Origin: an uncultured Rhodospirillales bacterium
GTDB taxonomy: Bacteria; Pseudomonadota; Alphaproteobacteria; CAAGCB01; CAG-977
Length of the DNA: 64,000 nt
Direction: 5' to 3'
NCBI GenBank assembly: GCA_902777205.1
Contig: CACYSU010000003.1
Location: 1 to 64,000, forward strand
The position numbers were made by a program, and so were the translations under genes. Below the pieces are notes generated by a model. It did not search any database and was not told where the DNA came from. It saw only the letters and a program-made list of their open reading frames with translations. Positions within the stretch are counted from its first letter, which is position 1, and every line of letters starts with the position of its first letter. Below are positions 1-9,710 of this stretch, piece by piece.

Positions 1-33
1 CTGTTCGACCGCATCATCGCGCTGGGGACGTAA
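1..33 (+). CDS. C-terminal end of an export-apparatus protein (probably FliQ), partial
   Basis: An open frame runs in from the left edge and ends at TAA 31-33, four bases before the fliR start. Its last residues are LFDRIIALGT. They resemble a FliQ C-terminus, and fliQ commonly precedes fliR, but ten residues are too few to prove it. The spacing suggests one operon with the next genes. Confidence 0.45.
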   Translation: MFDRIIALGT

Positions 34-37
34 AGCC

Positions 38-802
38 ATGGATTGGGAAAAGCTGGTTTCGACGGAGCTGTACCATTTCCTGTTTGTTTTCGCGCGTCTG
101 GGTGGCGCGTTTTTATTTATGCCGTTTTACGCGTCCGTGTATATTCCGCGCCGCGTCCGGTTGATTTTCGCGCTGGCGGCGGCGGCCGCGCTGACGCCCG
201 TTCTGGCGGCGGAAATGCCGGTCGCCGCGCCGCAAAACGTGCCGGAGCTGTTCCGGTCGCTGGTGATCGAAATAACCGTCGGCGTGTTTTTGGGAATCTT
301 TCCGTTTTTCCTGATGACCGTTTTGGATCTGGCGGGCGTGAACGCGGCGATGGCGACCAGCTTTTCCAACGCGACCGTTCTGGATCCGCAAACGAACGTG
401 CAATCGACTGTTTTGACCAGTTTTTTGACGCTGACGGCGGTTTTGATGATCGTCACGACGAATTTGCACCATGTGATGCTGGGCGCGGTTCTGGACAGCT
501 ACCGGACGTTTCCCGTCGGCCGGCCGCTGTTGACGGCGGATATGTCGGAATGTCTGACAAAGGCGCTGAGCGCGGCGTTCACCTACGGGTTTCAGATCGG
601 ATCGCCGTTCGTCGTGATGATCATTTTGATGTATTCGTCAATGGGGGTGATGTCGCGGCTGATGCCGCAGCTGAACATCATGTTCATCATCATGCCGTTG
701 CAAGTGTATCTGGGGCTGGCGCTGTTGATGGTGTCGCTGCCGATGATGATGTGGTGGTTTCTGGACTTTTTCCAAGACAACCTCCGCCGTTTCGCGATGT
801 AG
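38..802 (+). CDS. fliR: flagellar biosynthesis protein FliR
   Basis: FliR is an inner-membrane component of the flagellar type III export gate, working with FliP, FliQ and FlhB. The 254 residues are almost entirely hydrophobic helices, with about six membrane segments. Length and composition fit the family, including the N-terminal stretch FVFARLGGAF and the central ATSFSNATVLDPQ loop. It starts at ATG 38 just after the preceding gene, and flhB begins directly at its stop. The position before flhB supports the name. Without neighbours, a virulence-type homologue (SctT) would be hard to exclude. Confidence 0.93.
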   Translation: MDWEKLVSTELYHFLFVFARLGGAFLFMPFYASVYIPRRVRLIFALAAAAALTPVLAAEMPVAAPQNVPELFRSLVIEITVGVFLGIFPFFLMTVLDLAGVNAAMATSFSNATVLDPQTNVQSTVLTSFLTLTAVLMIVTTNLHHVMLGAVLDSYRTFPVGRPLLTADMSECLTKALSAAFTYGFQIGSPFVVMIILMYSSMGVMSRLMPQLNIMFIIMPLQVYLGLALLMVSLPMMMWWFLDFFQDNLRRFAM

Positions 803-1900
803 GTGGCCATGGCCGACGAACAGGACGAATCATCCAAAACCGAAGAGGCTTCCGAGCGAAAGCTGGAGCGCGCGCGCGAAGAGGGCAACGTCCCCCTGTC
901 GCAGGAAGTCAAAAGCTGGTTCATGCTGTTCGCCGCGCTGATGATGCTGTGGGGATTGGCGCCGTTCATCATGGAACGCACGACGGCGGTCGTTTACAAA
1001 TTCATCGAACGGCCGCAGGAACTGCCCGTCGATCCGCTGGGGCTGCGCGATTTGCTGCGCGACACGGCGCTGGATATGTTTGTGGTTTTGATGCTGCCCT
1101 TGGGGCTGTTTCTGGTGCTGGCGGCGGCGTCCGCGCTGGTGCAGATCGGTTTTCTGTACGCGCCGAAACGCATGGAATTGAAATGGGAGCGCGTCAACCT
1201 GTTCGCCAACGCCAAGGAATTCATCACCAAGGCCAAAATCGTCGATCTGATCAAAGGCGTGTTCAAAATCACGGCGGTCGGCTACGCGGGATGGCTGGTC
1301 GTCAAACCGCGGATATTGAACATTTTGAATTCGTCCGCCTTTGATGTCGCGTCGATTTTGGAACTGATCTACAAACTGCTTTTGCTGATTTTGCTGACGA
1401 TGGTGATGATCGTGTTCGTCATCGCGTTCGCGGACTATTTTTACCAGAAATTTTCCTATTTGAAACGCCAGCGCATGACCAAGCAGGAGGTCAAGGACGA
1501 ATACAAGCAGATGGAGGGCGACCCGCAGGTTAAAATGCGCCTGCGGTCGATCCGCATGGAACGTTTGCGCAAACGCATGATGGCCAACGTGCCGAACGCG
1601 TCCGTCGTCGTCACCAACCCGACGCATTTCGCGGTGGCGTTGCGCTACGAACCCGAAGAGGGCATGGACGCCCCCGTCGTCGTAGCCAAGGGACAGGATT
1701 TCATCGCGTTGAAAATCCGCGAAATCGCGACGCAAAACGATGTGCCGATCGTCGAAAACCCGCCGTTGGCGCGCGCGCTGTTCGCGTCGGTGGAGATTGA
1801 CTCCCCCATTCCGACGGAGCATTATGCCGCCGTGGCGGACGTGATCAAGTACGTCTATCAGCTTAAAGGGAAAACTTTGCCGCAGCGGGAGGAAACCTGA
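803..1900 (+). CDS. flhB: flagellar export switch protein FlhB
   Basis: FlhB sits in the export gate and switches substrate specificity from rod/hook to filament proteins after self-cleavage. The hydrophilic N-terminus (DESSKTEEASERKLERAREEG) is typical, four membrane helices follow, and the cytoplasmic domain carries the autocleavage motif NPTH starting near residue 272. A GTG at 803 abuts the fliR stop; an ATG at 809 is an equally good start. A linker rich in basic residues precedes the cleavage domain. Translational coupling to fliR is likely. Length (363-365 residues) is normal. Confidence 0.95.
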   Translation: MAMADEQDESSKTEEASERKLERAREEGNVPLSQEVKSWFMLFAALMMLWGLAPFIMERTTAVVYKFIERPQELPVDPLGLRDLLRDTALDMFVVLMLPLGLFLVLAAASALVQIGFLYAPKRMELKWERVNLFANAKEFITKAKIVDLIKGVFKITAVGYAGWLVVKPRILNILNSSAFDVASILELIYKLLLLILLTMVMIVFVIAFADYFYQKFSYLKRQRMTKQEVKDEYKQMEGDPQVKMRLRSIRMERLRKRMMANVPNASVVVTNPTHFAVALRYEPEEGMDAPVVVAKGQDFIALKIREIATQNDVPIVENPPLARALFASVEIDSPIPTEHYAAVADVIKYVYQLKGKTLPQREET

Positions 1901-1901
1901 A

Positions 1902-4331
1902 ATGGCGCGGGCGTTTTTTAAAAGGATGGCCGGATTTTTCGGACTGGGCAGTTTTTTCAGGGACTGGGAAACGGTCAAAGCGCTGATGGAAAGCGAAGCC
2001 GACGCGCTGGCGTTGGTTTCCGGCGGCGAAACGGTGTACGTCAACCGCGCGGGAAAGGATTTTTTCACGGACGCGTCGCTGCTGCAATCGGTGCTGAACC
2101 GCGTTTTGGACGATGAAGCCAACCGCTTGGCTTTGGCGAAATTGGAAGCGGCGGTGAAAAACGGGGCGGAAACGTCCGTCGAACTGTTGATGCGGCCGGC
2201 GCGGGGCGACGCCGGTTTTTGGGAATGGCGGCACATTTCAATCAAACAGCTGGATGTCGGGACGCTGTGGCGCGTGACCGACATGACGGCGGCGCGCGCT
2301 TTGGACGCCGTCATGCGTCAGGAAACGCGCGAGCTGGCCGAATTTCTGGACATCCTGCCGATCGGGCTGTACCAGATCGACGCCGGCGGCGTGATCCGGT
2401 TCGTCAACCAGCGGCTGTGCGACTGGCTGGGGTATTCCAACGTTCAGGAATTGAAAGGCCGCAAGCTGGCGGACATTCTGGCCGGAACGCAAATGCCGGA
2501 ACTGGACGGGTTCTGGCACGGCGAACTGACGTTCCGCACGCAGACGGGGGCGTTGTTCACGGCGTTCGTCAGCCACGCGGTTTATGACGAAAACGGGGAA
2601 ACGATGCTGCGCGCGTCGGTTGTCCGCGACGTGATGAGCCGGCGCGAACGCGACGGTTCCGCCAAAGAGGCGGAGGTCGGATTTTCCCGCCTGTTCGCCG
2701 AAGCGCCCGTCGGCATCGCTTTTTTGGACAAGGACAACATCGTCACCGAAGCGAACTCCACCCTGTTTCAGATGTTTTCCCGTTCGCGCGAAGAAATGGT
2801 CGGCACGCCGCTGGACGATTGCATCGACCCCGACGACTGGGCGGAATTGAAGGACAAAATGGCCAAGGTCATGACCGCCAAGCTGACCCGCGTCCACGCC
2901 GAAGTCCGCCTGAAAACGCCGCAGGAAAAATTCGCCGCCGTCTATGTCACCCCGATGACCGAAGAGGACGAGGACGGCAAACCCGACGTGTTCGGTTTCA
3001 TCGCGCATTTCATCGACAACACGGAACGGCGCACGCTGGCCATGCAGTTTTCGCAGGCGCAGAAAATGCAGGCGATCGGCCAGCTGGCGGGCGGTATCGC
3101 GCACGATTTCAACAACCTGCTGACCGCGATCATCGGTTCGACGGATCTGTTGCTGCAAACGCATCCGGCGTCCGATCCCGACTTTACCGAATTGATGAAC
3201 GTGCATTACAGCGCCAACCGCGCCGCCAGTCTGGTGGGGCAGCTTTTGTCCTATTCGCGCAAACAGCCGCTGCGGCCGAAATATCTGGACGTGACGGACG
3301 TTTTCGCCGATTTGCACCATATGCTGAAACGCCTGCTGGGAACGAAAGTCGCCGTCCAGATCGAAAACGGGCGCAATCTGGGGTTCATCCGCGTTGATAA
3401 AACGCAGTTCGATCAGGTTTTCGTCAATCTGGCGGTCAACGCGCGCGACGCGATGCCGGACGGCGGGACGTTCACGATTTCGACGCGGCGTCAGAAATTC
3501 CCCGCCGGCCAGTACATCGGATCGGAAGAGGCCGTCCCCGGCGAATACGTCGTCATCGACGTTTCGGACACGGGATGCGGCATCAGCGAAGAAAACCTGC
3601 AAAGGATATTCGAGCCGTTCTTTTCCACGAAATCGGGCGGCGTTGATTCCGGCACGGGGCTGGGGCTGGCGATGGTATATGGCAATATGCGCCAGTCCGG
3701 CGGCTATATCAGCGTGAAAAGCACGGTCGGCGCCGGCACGACGTTCAGCCTTTACCTGCCGCGCCACGCGCCCGACGACGTGCGCCGCCTGACCGAAGAG
3801 GCGGCCGCGAACGCCGTTTCGTCCGATTACGACGCCCAGCCGCTGTCCAAGCTGGTGCGCGCGAAGCCGAACGTGCCGAAAACGGGCGACCAGCTGCAGT
3901 TTCCTTTCGCCGAAGACAAACCGTCCCTGCCGCCGCCGCTGCTGCCGTCCGACGATTTGCGCGGGTCGGGAACCGTCCTGCTGGTCGAAGACGAAGACGG
4001 CGTCCGCGCCGTGACGCGCAAGGCTTTGACCGCCAAAGGATACACGATCGTCGAAACCGCCTGCGCCGAAGAGGCGTTGGAAAAAATCGAAAACGGCCTG
4101 ACGTTCGATTTGATGATCACGGACATGGTGATGCCGGGGATGGACGGCGTGACGCTGGCGTCCGTCTTGCGCCAAAAGGGGATTTGCAGTAAGATTTTGC
4201 TGATCTCCGGCTTTTCGGAGGAAGCCGCCCGCGGCGAAATCAAGGCTTTGCCCGATTTTTATTTTCTGGCCAAACCGTTCACGCTCAAAGAGCTGGGGGA
4301 AAAGGTCAAACGGATTATGGAGGGAAAATGA
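1902..4331 (+). CDS. cckA: CckA-like hybrid sensor histidine kinase
   Basis: This is a multidomain kinase of 809 residues. About three PAS-like segments occupy roughly residues 20-390. A HisKA domain follows with phospho-acceptor His401 in GGIAHDFNNLLTA, then a HATPase domain with the NARDAM, DTGCGI and GTGLGLA boxes, and a C-terminal receiver domain with Asp741 in ITDMVMPGMDG. This architecture and the H-box match alphaproteobacterial CckA, which feeds phosphate through ChpT to CtrA. Unlike Caulobacter CckA, no clear N-terminal membrane helices are seen. It starts 1 base after flhB and its stop overlaps the next start (ATGA), so it sits in the flagellar transcription unit. Other PAS hybrid kinases of the same family remain possible. 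Confidence 0.8.
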   Translation: MARAFFKRMAGFFGLGSFFRDWETVKALMESEADALALVSGGETVYVNRAGKDFFTDASLLQSVLNRVLDDEANRLALAKLEAAVKNGAETSVELLMRPARGDAGFWEWRHISIKQLDVGTLWRVTDMTAARALDAVMRQETRELAEFLDILPIGLYQIDAGGVIRFVNQRLCDWLGYSNVQELKGRKLADILAGTQMPELDGFWHGELTFRTQTGALFTAFVSHAVYDENGETMLRASVVRDVMSRRERDGSAKEAEVGFSRLFAEAPVGIAFLDKDNIVTEANSTLFQMFSRSREEMVGTPLDDCIDPDDWAELKDKMAKVMTAKLTRVHAEVRLKTPQEKFAAVYVTPMTEEDEDGKPDVFGFIAHFIDNTERRTLAMQFSQAQKMQAIGQLAGGIAHDFNNLLTAIIGSTDLLLQTHPASDPDFTELMNVHYSANRAASLVGQLLSYSRKQPLRPKYLDVTDVFADLHHMLKRLLGTKVAVQIENGRNLGFIRVDKTQFDQVFVNLAVNARDAMPDGGTFTISTRRQKFPAGQYIGSEEAVPGEYVVIDVSDTGCGISEENLQRIFEPFFSTKSGGVDSGTGLGLAMVYGNMRQSGGYISVKSTVGAGTTFSLYLPRHAPDDVRRLTEEAAANAVSSDYDAQPLSKLVRAKPNVPKTGDQLQFPFAEDKPSLPPPLLPSDDLRGSGTVLLVEDEDGVRAVTRKALTAKGYTIVETACAEEALEKIENGLTFDLMITDMVMPGMDGVTLASVLRQKGICSKILLISGFSEEAARGEIKALPDFYFLAKPFTLKELGEKVKRIMEGK

Positions 4332-5101
4332 ACACCTACTCTTTCGATGTCAACGCCGTCGCCGGTTTGATCAAACGGGCGGGACGGGCGGTCATGGACG
4401 TTTACGCGCAGGATTTCGCCGTTTATGAAAAGGACGACGCTTCGCCCGTGACCGAAGCCGACATGGGCGCCGAAAAAATCATTTTCGAGGGGCTGCAGGC
4501 ATTGACCCCCGACATTCCCGTCGTCGGCGAAGAACACGTCGCGGCCGGCGAAACCGGCGATCTGACGCGCGAATGTTTCTGGCTGGTCGATCCCGTGGAC
4601 GGCACGGCCGATTTTGTGAAAAAGAACGGCGAATTTACGGTCAACATCGCTTTGATCCAAGGCGATTCGCCCGTGTTCGGCGCGGTGTTCGCCCCCGTTT
4701 CCGGCGCGCTGTTCTACACGACTTCGCCGACATCGGCCGTTATGGAAAAGGACGGCGCGACGACGCCCATAAAAACGCGCGCGGTGCCCGACGCGGGCTA
4801 TTCCGTTTTGAACAGCCGCACGCATTGCGACGAAACAAAGGTCGCGCAAATGCTGGCGGGGTTGAAAATCGCGGACAGGAAACCGTGCGGCAGTTCGCTG
4901 AAATTCTGCCTGATCGCGGCGGGAACGGCCGACGTTTACCCCTGTTCGCACCGCACAAAGGAATGGGACACGGCGGCGGCGCACGCGGTTTTGCGCGCGG
5001 CGGGCGGCGAAGTGTATGACGCCGAAAGCGGGGCGGTGCTGACATACCGCAAAGAGGGGTTGAAAAATCCGCTGATTATCGCGTTTGGACAAAAGAGATA
5101 G
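4328..5101 (+). CDS. CysQ/inositol-monophosphatase family phosphatase
   Basis: A 257-residue lithium-sensitive-type phosphatase. The metal-binding signature appears as GEEHVAAGE followed by WLVDPVDGTADFV, and the C-terminal signature as EWDTAAAHAVLRAAGG. The last motif and overall length favour CysQ, which hydrolyses 3'-phosphoadenosine-5'-phosphate to AMP and clears a by-product of sulfate assimilation. Inositol-1-phosphatase is the alternative. The start overlaps the kinase stop by four bases (ATGA), implying co-translation, although no functional link to motility is obvious. Confidence 0.82.
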   Translation: MNTYSFDVNAVAGLIKRAGRAVMDVYAQDFAVYEKDDASPVTEADMGAEKIIFEGLQALTPDIPVVGEEHVAAGETGDLTRECFWLVDPVDGTADFVKKNGEFTVNIALIQGDSPVFGAVFAPVSGALFYTTSPTSAVMEKDGATTPIKTRAVPDAGYSVLNSRTHCDETKVAQMLAGLKIADRKPCGSSLKFCLIAAGTADVYPCSHRTKEWDTAAAHAVLRAAGGEVYDAESGAVLTYRKEGLKNPLIIAFGQKR

Positions 5102-5165
5102 ACAAAATTACGCTTGACGGCCTGCGTCGGCCGTGGCATACTTTGGAAAAACGAAAGGCGGGACC

Positions 5166-6137
5166 ATGACCGATTACATTGCGCAAGAACCGAAGATTCC
5201 TTTTCAGATTCAGTCCTATACCGACGCGGGACGCCACCGTTTCGCCCACCTGATCAACATGATCGCGGATCATTCCCCGACGGGGCGCGCCGTGCTGGAG
5301 GATGCGGCCAAAGCCGGTTACAAATTGCAGATGCAGGCGATGTCCGGAACGCAGGGGTTCGTGTGCGATGAAATGAAAACGGTTTTTCTCAGCACCTGTT
5401 ACGACGACGACGTGCTGGTCGAAACGCTGGCGCACGAATGTCGCCACGTCCAGCAGGGCATGAAGGGGTTGCCCGACAATTTCCACGAATTCGTCATCCG
5501 CGACGCCGTCAAGGTCAACCGCGCGATCGAAGCCGACGCCGAAGTGATCGGGGCGTCCGTGTGCTATGAAATCATGAAAAACGGCGGCAACGACGCGCCG
5601 CTGAAGGCGTTGGAAAAGAAAGTGCCGAAAATCGTCAACGGCATGATGTCGGCGTCCAAGGGCGACGAAAAGGTCGCTTCGCCGGAAATGATGCGCGGCG
5701 CGTTCGACGGGTGGTTCAAAAACAAAGCCATTATGGACATTTACGAAAAATCCGTCATCACCAACGACTGTTTGGGCAATTCCATGCGCGACTACCGCGA
5801 TTCCAAACGGACGGATTTTTTCAAACGCGAAATGAATTCGTCGGAAATCGTCAACATGGTCTGCCATGATTCCGCGGGCAAATGCTATTGGTCAACCAAT
5901 CCCGACGTGATGGAGGAACCCGCCCGTCTGCAGGTGGCCGAAAGCACGATCACATTCGCCGAATCCGTCAACGACGGCCGCGCCGAAGACGGGCTGAACG
6001 TTGACAGGTCGTACAAGGGGCTGTACGTTTACGGCAAACCGCTGCCTGCGCCCGCAAAAACGGCGGAACAGCCGAAAATGGCCGGAAAACAGGCGGCGTT
6101 CAACGCGATTATGGCGCGGCGCAAACTGTCCCGCTGA
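5166..6137 (+). CDS. putative zinc metallopeptidase with HExxH motif
   Basis: A 323-residue soluble protein with no signal peptide. The sequence LAHECRHVQQG places an HExxH motif at residues 90-94. An acidic stretch (EADAEVIGASVCYEI, near residue 121) could supply the third ligand. The layout recalls proteins annotated as a DUF6782-type putative metallopeptidase. A second protein with the same plan is encoded at 54356-55978. The start is ATG 5166, preceded by AAGGCGGGA; an in-frame GTG at 5133 would only add poorly conserved residues. Substrate and role are unknown. Confidence 0.7.
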   Translation: MTDYIAQEPKIPFQIQSYTDAGRHRFAHLINMIADHSPTGRAVLEDAAKAGYKLQMQAMSGTQGFVCDEMKTVFLSTCYDDDVLVETLAHECRHVQQGMKGLPDNFHEFVIRDAVKVNRAIEADAEVIGASVCYEIMKNGGNDAPLKALEKKVPKIVNGMMSASKGDEKVASPEMMRGAFDGWFKNKAIMDIYEKSVITNDCLGNSMRDYRDSKRTDFFKREMNSSEIVNMVCHDSAGKCYWSTNPDVMEEPARLQVAESTITFAESVNDGRAEDGLNVDRSYKGLYVYGKPLPAPAKTAEQPKMAGKQAAFNAIMARRKLSR

Positions 6138-6160
6138 TTCCTTTTTTGAAAAATGTTTCC

Positions 6161-6205
6161 CGTTTGTTCTTTTTTGCTTGAAATCAAGAACAAACGTGGT
6201 ACATT
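6161..6205 (+). promoter_or_regulatory. recA promoter with candidate LexA operator
   Basis: TTGAAA (6178-6183) and TACATT (6200-6205) are spaced by 16 bp, about 50 bp before recA. Between them lies GAAC-N7-GTAC (6188-6202), one mismatch from the alphaproteobacterial SOS box GAAC-N7-GAAC. The same stretch forms a perfect 11-bp inverted repeat (6161-6171 with 6186-6196), which could also terminate the upstream gene. Promoter and operator are by pattern only. Confidence 0.5.
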
Positions 6206-6255
6206 TTACGGTGTTGCTCTTGACGTGATTTTATGGGATAAAGAGACACCGTGTT

Positions 6256-7323
6256 ATGGAACAAACCGTTTTACATTTAGTGGACAAGGATACGATGGAT
6301 AAGGAAAAGGCATTGGCTGCCGCTCTCAGCCAAATCGAACGCGCTTTCGGCAAAGGGTCGATCATGCGTCTGGGGCAAAGTGAAAACGCCGTCGAGATTC
6401 CGGCGATTTCAACGGGATCGCTGGGGCTGGACATCGCTTTGGGGATCGGCGGGCTGCCCCGCGGCCGCATTGTCGAGGTTTACGGCCCCGAAAGTTCGGG
6501 TAAAACGACGCTGGCGCAGCACGTCGTCGCGCAGGCGCAAAAGGCCGGCGGCAAATGCGCCTATATCGACGCGGAACACGCGCTGGATCCGATTTACGCC
6601 AAAAAACTGGGCGTCGATATCGACAACCTGCTGATTTCCCAGCCGGACACGGGCGAACAGGCGTTGGAAATCGCCGACACGCTGGTGCGTTCGGGCGCGA
6701 TTGACGTGCTGGTCGTTGACTCTGTCGCGGCGTTGGTGCCGAAGGCCGAATTGGAAGGCGAAATGGGCGATTCCCATGTCGGGCTGCAGGCGCGCTTGAT
6801 GTCGCAGGCTTTGCGCAAGCTGACGGCGTCGGTGGCGCGGTCGAACACGCTGATCATATTTATCAACCAGCTGCGTATGAAAATCGGCGTGATGTTCGGC
6901 AACCCCGAAACGACGACGGGCGGCAACGCGCTGAAATTCTACGCGTCGGTGCGTATCGAGATCCGCCGCGGCGCGCAGATCAAGGACAAGGACGAAACGA
7001 TCGGCAACAACACGACGGTCAAAATCGTGAAAAACAAGGTCGCTCCGCCGTTCAGAACGGTTGAATTCGACATCATCTACGGCGAAGGCATTTCCAAAAC
7101 GGGCGAACTGATCGACTTGGGCATCAAAGCCGGTTTGATCGAAAAATCCGGCGCGTGGATGTCGTACAAGGGCGAACGGTGGCAGGGCCGCGAAAACGCG
7201 CGCGCTTTCCTGCGCGCCAATCCCGCGGTCGCCGACGAAATCGAACAGCAGATCCGCGCCAAGGCCGGATTGCTGTCCCAGCAGATGATCGGCGACGAAA
7301 TCGACGCCGCGGACGAAAAATAA
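6256..7323 (+). CDS. recA: recombinase RecA
   Basis: RecA forms filaments on single-stranded DNA, drives homologous recombination and stimulates LexA cleavage. All 355 residues match the family: Walker [10 protein letters not shown], the core [21 protein letters not shown], the DNA-binding loop region [22 protein letters not shown], and a C-terminal domain ending in acidic residues. ATG 6256 was chosen because [13 protein letters not shown] aligns with the N-terminal extension of other alphaproteobacterial RecA proteins. ATG 6295, with AAGGA four bases upstream, is the alternative. It is a single gene ended by a strong terminator. Confidence 0.98.
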   Translation: MEQTVLHLVDKDTMDKEKALAAALSQIERAFGKGSIMRLGQSENAVEIPAISTGSLGLDIALGIGGLPRGRIVEVYGPESSGKTTLAQHVVAQAQKAGGKCAYIDAEHALDPIYAKKLGVDIDNLLISQPDTGEQALEIADTLVRSGAIDVLVVDSVAALVPKAELEGEMGDSHVGLQARLMSQALRKLTASVARSNTLIIFINQLRMKIGVMFGNPETTTGGNALKFYASVRIEIRRGAQIKDKDETIGNNTTVKIVKNKVAPPFRTVEFDIIYGEGISKTGELIDLGIKAGLIEKSGAWMSYKGERWQGRENARAFLRANPAVADEIEQQIRAKAGLLSQQMIGDEIDAADEK

Positions 7324-7344
7324 ACCGCGCGGACGGAAATGAAA

Positions 7345-7369
7345 AAGAGGGGCGCGTCCCCTCTTTTTT
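7345..7369 (+). terminator. Rho-independent terminator after recA
   Basis: GAGGGG-CGCGT-CCCCTC (7347-7363) is followed by six T and preceded by A residues, a typical intrinsic terminator 22 bases after the recA stop. Confidence 0.85.
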
Positions 7370-7408
7370 CGTATTTGCGAAAAATCCGTTGCCCGTTTCG
7401 GGACGGCA

Positions 7409-7635
7409 ATGTTTGTTTCGGCCGATTTGACAAAACCCGTTGACGGCGCGGCGGATATCAGGATCCGAACAGCGGCCGGATCTACGTCCCGCTGACGGTC
7501 AAGGATAAAACGGGCGCGAAGTTCACCTATTTCGTCACGGTGAAGTTCAATCAGGACGTGCCGTCGCCCGACGAATGGCCGACGAAGCGGGATTGGACAA
7601 AGGCGGAAAAAGGCGAGCAGGACGAAAAAATATAA
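7409..7635 (+). pseudogene. frameshifted gene remnant
   Basis: Two overlapping frames read as one degraded protein. ATG 7409 starts MFVSADLTKPVDGAAD. In another frame the sequence continues from about 7453 as DPNSGRIYVPLTVKDKTGAK and on to VTVKFNQDVP and a TAA at 7633-7635. The second frame has no start codon and opens after TGA 7441. A one- or two-base indel near 7453-7458 would join them into a roughly 75-residue, strand-rich, soluble C-terminal domain. I do not recognise the family. It lies between the recA terminator and tRNA-fMet with no ribosome site visible. Confidence 0.5.
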
Positions 7636-7688
7636 AAAAAGTGTTGCCAACCCCGTTCCGCGGTGCTATATAACATCCGTTATCTGAT

Positions 7689-7766
<78 letters not shown>

Positions 7767-7770
7767 ATAA

Positions 7771-7800
7771 AAAAGAGGAAGTTAGACTTCCTCTTTTTTT
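7771..7800. terminator. bidirectional terminator between tRNA-fMet and the P-type ATPase gene
   Basis: AAAGAGGAAG-TTAGA-CTTCCTCTTT with A and T runs on both sides serves tRNA-fMet on + and the ATPase gene on -. Confidence 0.85.
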
Positions 7801-7814
7801 GTTTTGACCGTTCT

Positions 7815-9698
7815 TTAAACGCTTTTGACCGACAGCGCGCGCATCGCGTTCAAAACGGCCAGAACCAGCACTCCGACATCGGCGAAAACCGCCGCGCCCA
7901 TGCCGACCAGACCGGCCGCCCCCAATGCGAGGCACAGGGCTTTGACACCGACGGCGAACACGATGTTTTCGTAAACGATGCGCAGGCATTTCCGCGACAG
8001 CCGGATCGCCGTCGCCAGTTTCAACGGATCGTCGTCCATCAGCACGACATCCGCGGCTTCGATCGCGGCGTCCGACCCGATCGCCCCCATGGCAATGCCG
8101 ACATCCGCCCGCGCCAAAACGGGCGCGTCGTTGATGCCGTCGCCGACGAACGCCAGCTTTTCGCCGGATTTTTGGCCGGACAGCAGCGTTTCGACTTTCG
8201 CGACCTTGTCCGCGGGCAGCAGGTCGCCGTATTCTTCGTCAATACCCAAAGTGTCGGCGACATCGCGCGCGACGGCGGCGTTGTCCCCCGTCAGCATGAC
8301 CGTTTTTTTCACGCCGCACGCTTTCAACGCCCGTATTGCCTGTTTCGATTGCGGCTTGACAACGTCGGCGATGACGATGTGACCCGCGTATGCGCCGCCG
8401 ACAGTGACGTGAACGATCGTCCCCGTTTTATGACACGGAATGAAATCCACGCCCAATTCGCGCATCAGCTTGCCGTTTCCGGCGGCGACTTCTTTTCCGT
8501 CAACAGCGGCGATCACGCCGCCGCCGCGGATTTCGCGAATGTTCGACACGCGCGCGGTGTCAACCTCCGCCCCGTACGCGCGCATCAGGCTTTTCGCGAT
8601 CGGGTGGGACGACGCGCTTTCGGCCAAAGCCGTCAATTCGATCAGCTCGCGTTCGTCAATGACGTTGTGGTGAACGGCGCAGACCTCGAACACTCCGCGG
8701 GTCAGCGTCCCCGTTTTGTCAAACACGACCGTTTTGGTTTTCGACAGCGTTTCGATATAGTTCGCCCCCTTGATCAAAACGCCGGCTTTGCCCGCGCCGC
8801 CCAATCCGGCGAAAAAGCTCAGCGGAATGCTGATGACCAAAGCGCACGGGCAGCTGATCACCAAAAAGATCAGCGCGCGGTAGATCCAGCTTTCCCAATC
8901 GGCCGGCAATCCCATGGCGAATTGGCGCGTCAAGGGCGGCAGCACCGCCACGGCCAGCGCGGCAAAGCAGACGGCCGGCGTATATACGCGCGCGAATTTC
9001 GATATGAAGTTTTCCGATTTCGATTTCCGCGACGACGCGTTTTCCAGCAAATCAAGGATTTTCGACGCCGTCGATTCCCCGAACGCTTTGGTTGTTTGAA
9101 CGGACAAAACGCCGTCCAGATTGACGCATCCGCTGAACACCCCGTCGCCGACACCGACGGAACGCGGCAGGCTTTCCCCCGTCAGCGCGGCCGTGTCCAG
9201 CGTCGAATTTCCTTTGACAACCACGCCGTCCAGCGGGATTTTCTCGCCCGGATTGACGATGATCACGCCGCCCGTTTTCACGGTTTTGGGATCGACGCGA
9301 ACGATTTTCCCGTCCCGTTCGATGTTGGCGTAATCCGGCCGCACGTCCATCAGCGCGGCGATATTCCGGCGGCTTTTGCCGACGGCGCAGCTTTCAAACA
9401 GCTCGCCCGTTTGGAAAAACAGCATGACGGCGACGGCTTCGGTATAATCGCCGGTTTTCAAAACGGCCAGAGCGATCGCCCCGATCGTCGCGACCGCCAT
9501 CAAAAAATCCTCGTCGAACAGCTCGCCGTCCTTGACGCCCTCGAACGCTTCGGCCAGCACGTCGTAACCGACGATCAGGTACGCGACGATATAGGCCGCC
9601 GCCTGCGCGCCCCCCGTCAGCGGCGCGAAATGCAGTCCGGCCAGCATCAAAGCCGATGTCGCAATCCGCGCCAAAGTGATCTTTTGCTCCTTATTCAT
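7815..9698 (-). CDS. Zn/Cd/Pb-translocating P1B-type ATPase
   Basis: A 627-residue heavy-metal export ATPase of the inner membrane. It shows the metal-site motif SCPCALVI in a membrane helix, the phosphorylation site DKTGTLT, the SSHPIA motif of P1B ATPases, and the hinge GDGINDAPVLARADVGIAMG. CPC favours Zn, Cd or Pb over Cu. The N-terminus starts directly with membrane helices (MNKEQKITLARIATSAL) and lacks the usual GMxCxxC metal-binding domain. It is divergent from an ArsR-family regulator across a palindromic operator, a typical metal-inducible pair. Its 3' end has a short paralogous copy at 28873-28956. Confidence 0.93.
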   Translation of the reverse strand: MNKEQKITLARIATSALMLAGLHFAPLTGGAQAAAYIVAYLIVGYDVLAEAFEGVKDGELFDEDFLMAVATIGAIALAVLKTGDYTEAVAVMLFFQTGELFESCAVGKSRRNIAALMDVRPDYANIERDGKIVRVDPKTVKTGGVIIVNPGEKIPLDGVVVKGNSTLDTAALTGESLPRSVGVGDGVFSGCVNLDGVLSVQTTKAFGESTASKILDLLENASSRKSKSENFISKFARVYTPAVCFAALAVAVLPPLTRQFAMGLPADWESWIYRALIFLVISCPCALVISIPLSFFAGLGGAGKAGVLIKGANYIETLSKTKTVVFDKTGTLTRGVFEVCAVHHNVIDERELIELTALAESASSHPIAKSLMRAYGAEVDTARVSNIREIRGGGVIAAVDGKEVAAGNGKLMRELGVDFIPCHKTGTIVHVTVGGAYAGHIVIADVVKPQSKQAIRALKACGVKKTVMLTGDNAAVARDVADTLGIDEEYGDLLPADKVAKVETLLSGQKSGEKLAFVGDGINDAPVLARADVGIAMGAIGSDAAIEAADVVLMDDDPLKLATAIRLSRKCLRIVYENIVFAVGVKALCLALGAAGLVGMGAAVFADVGVLVLAVLNAMRALSVKSV

Positions 9699-9710
9699 CG
9701 GTTCCTCACT

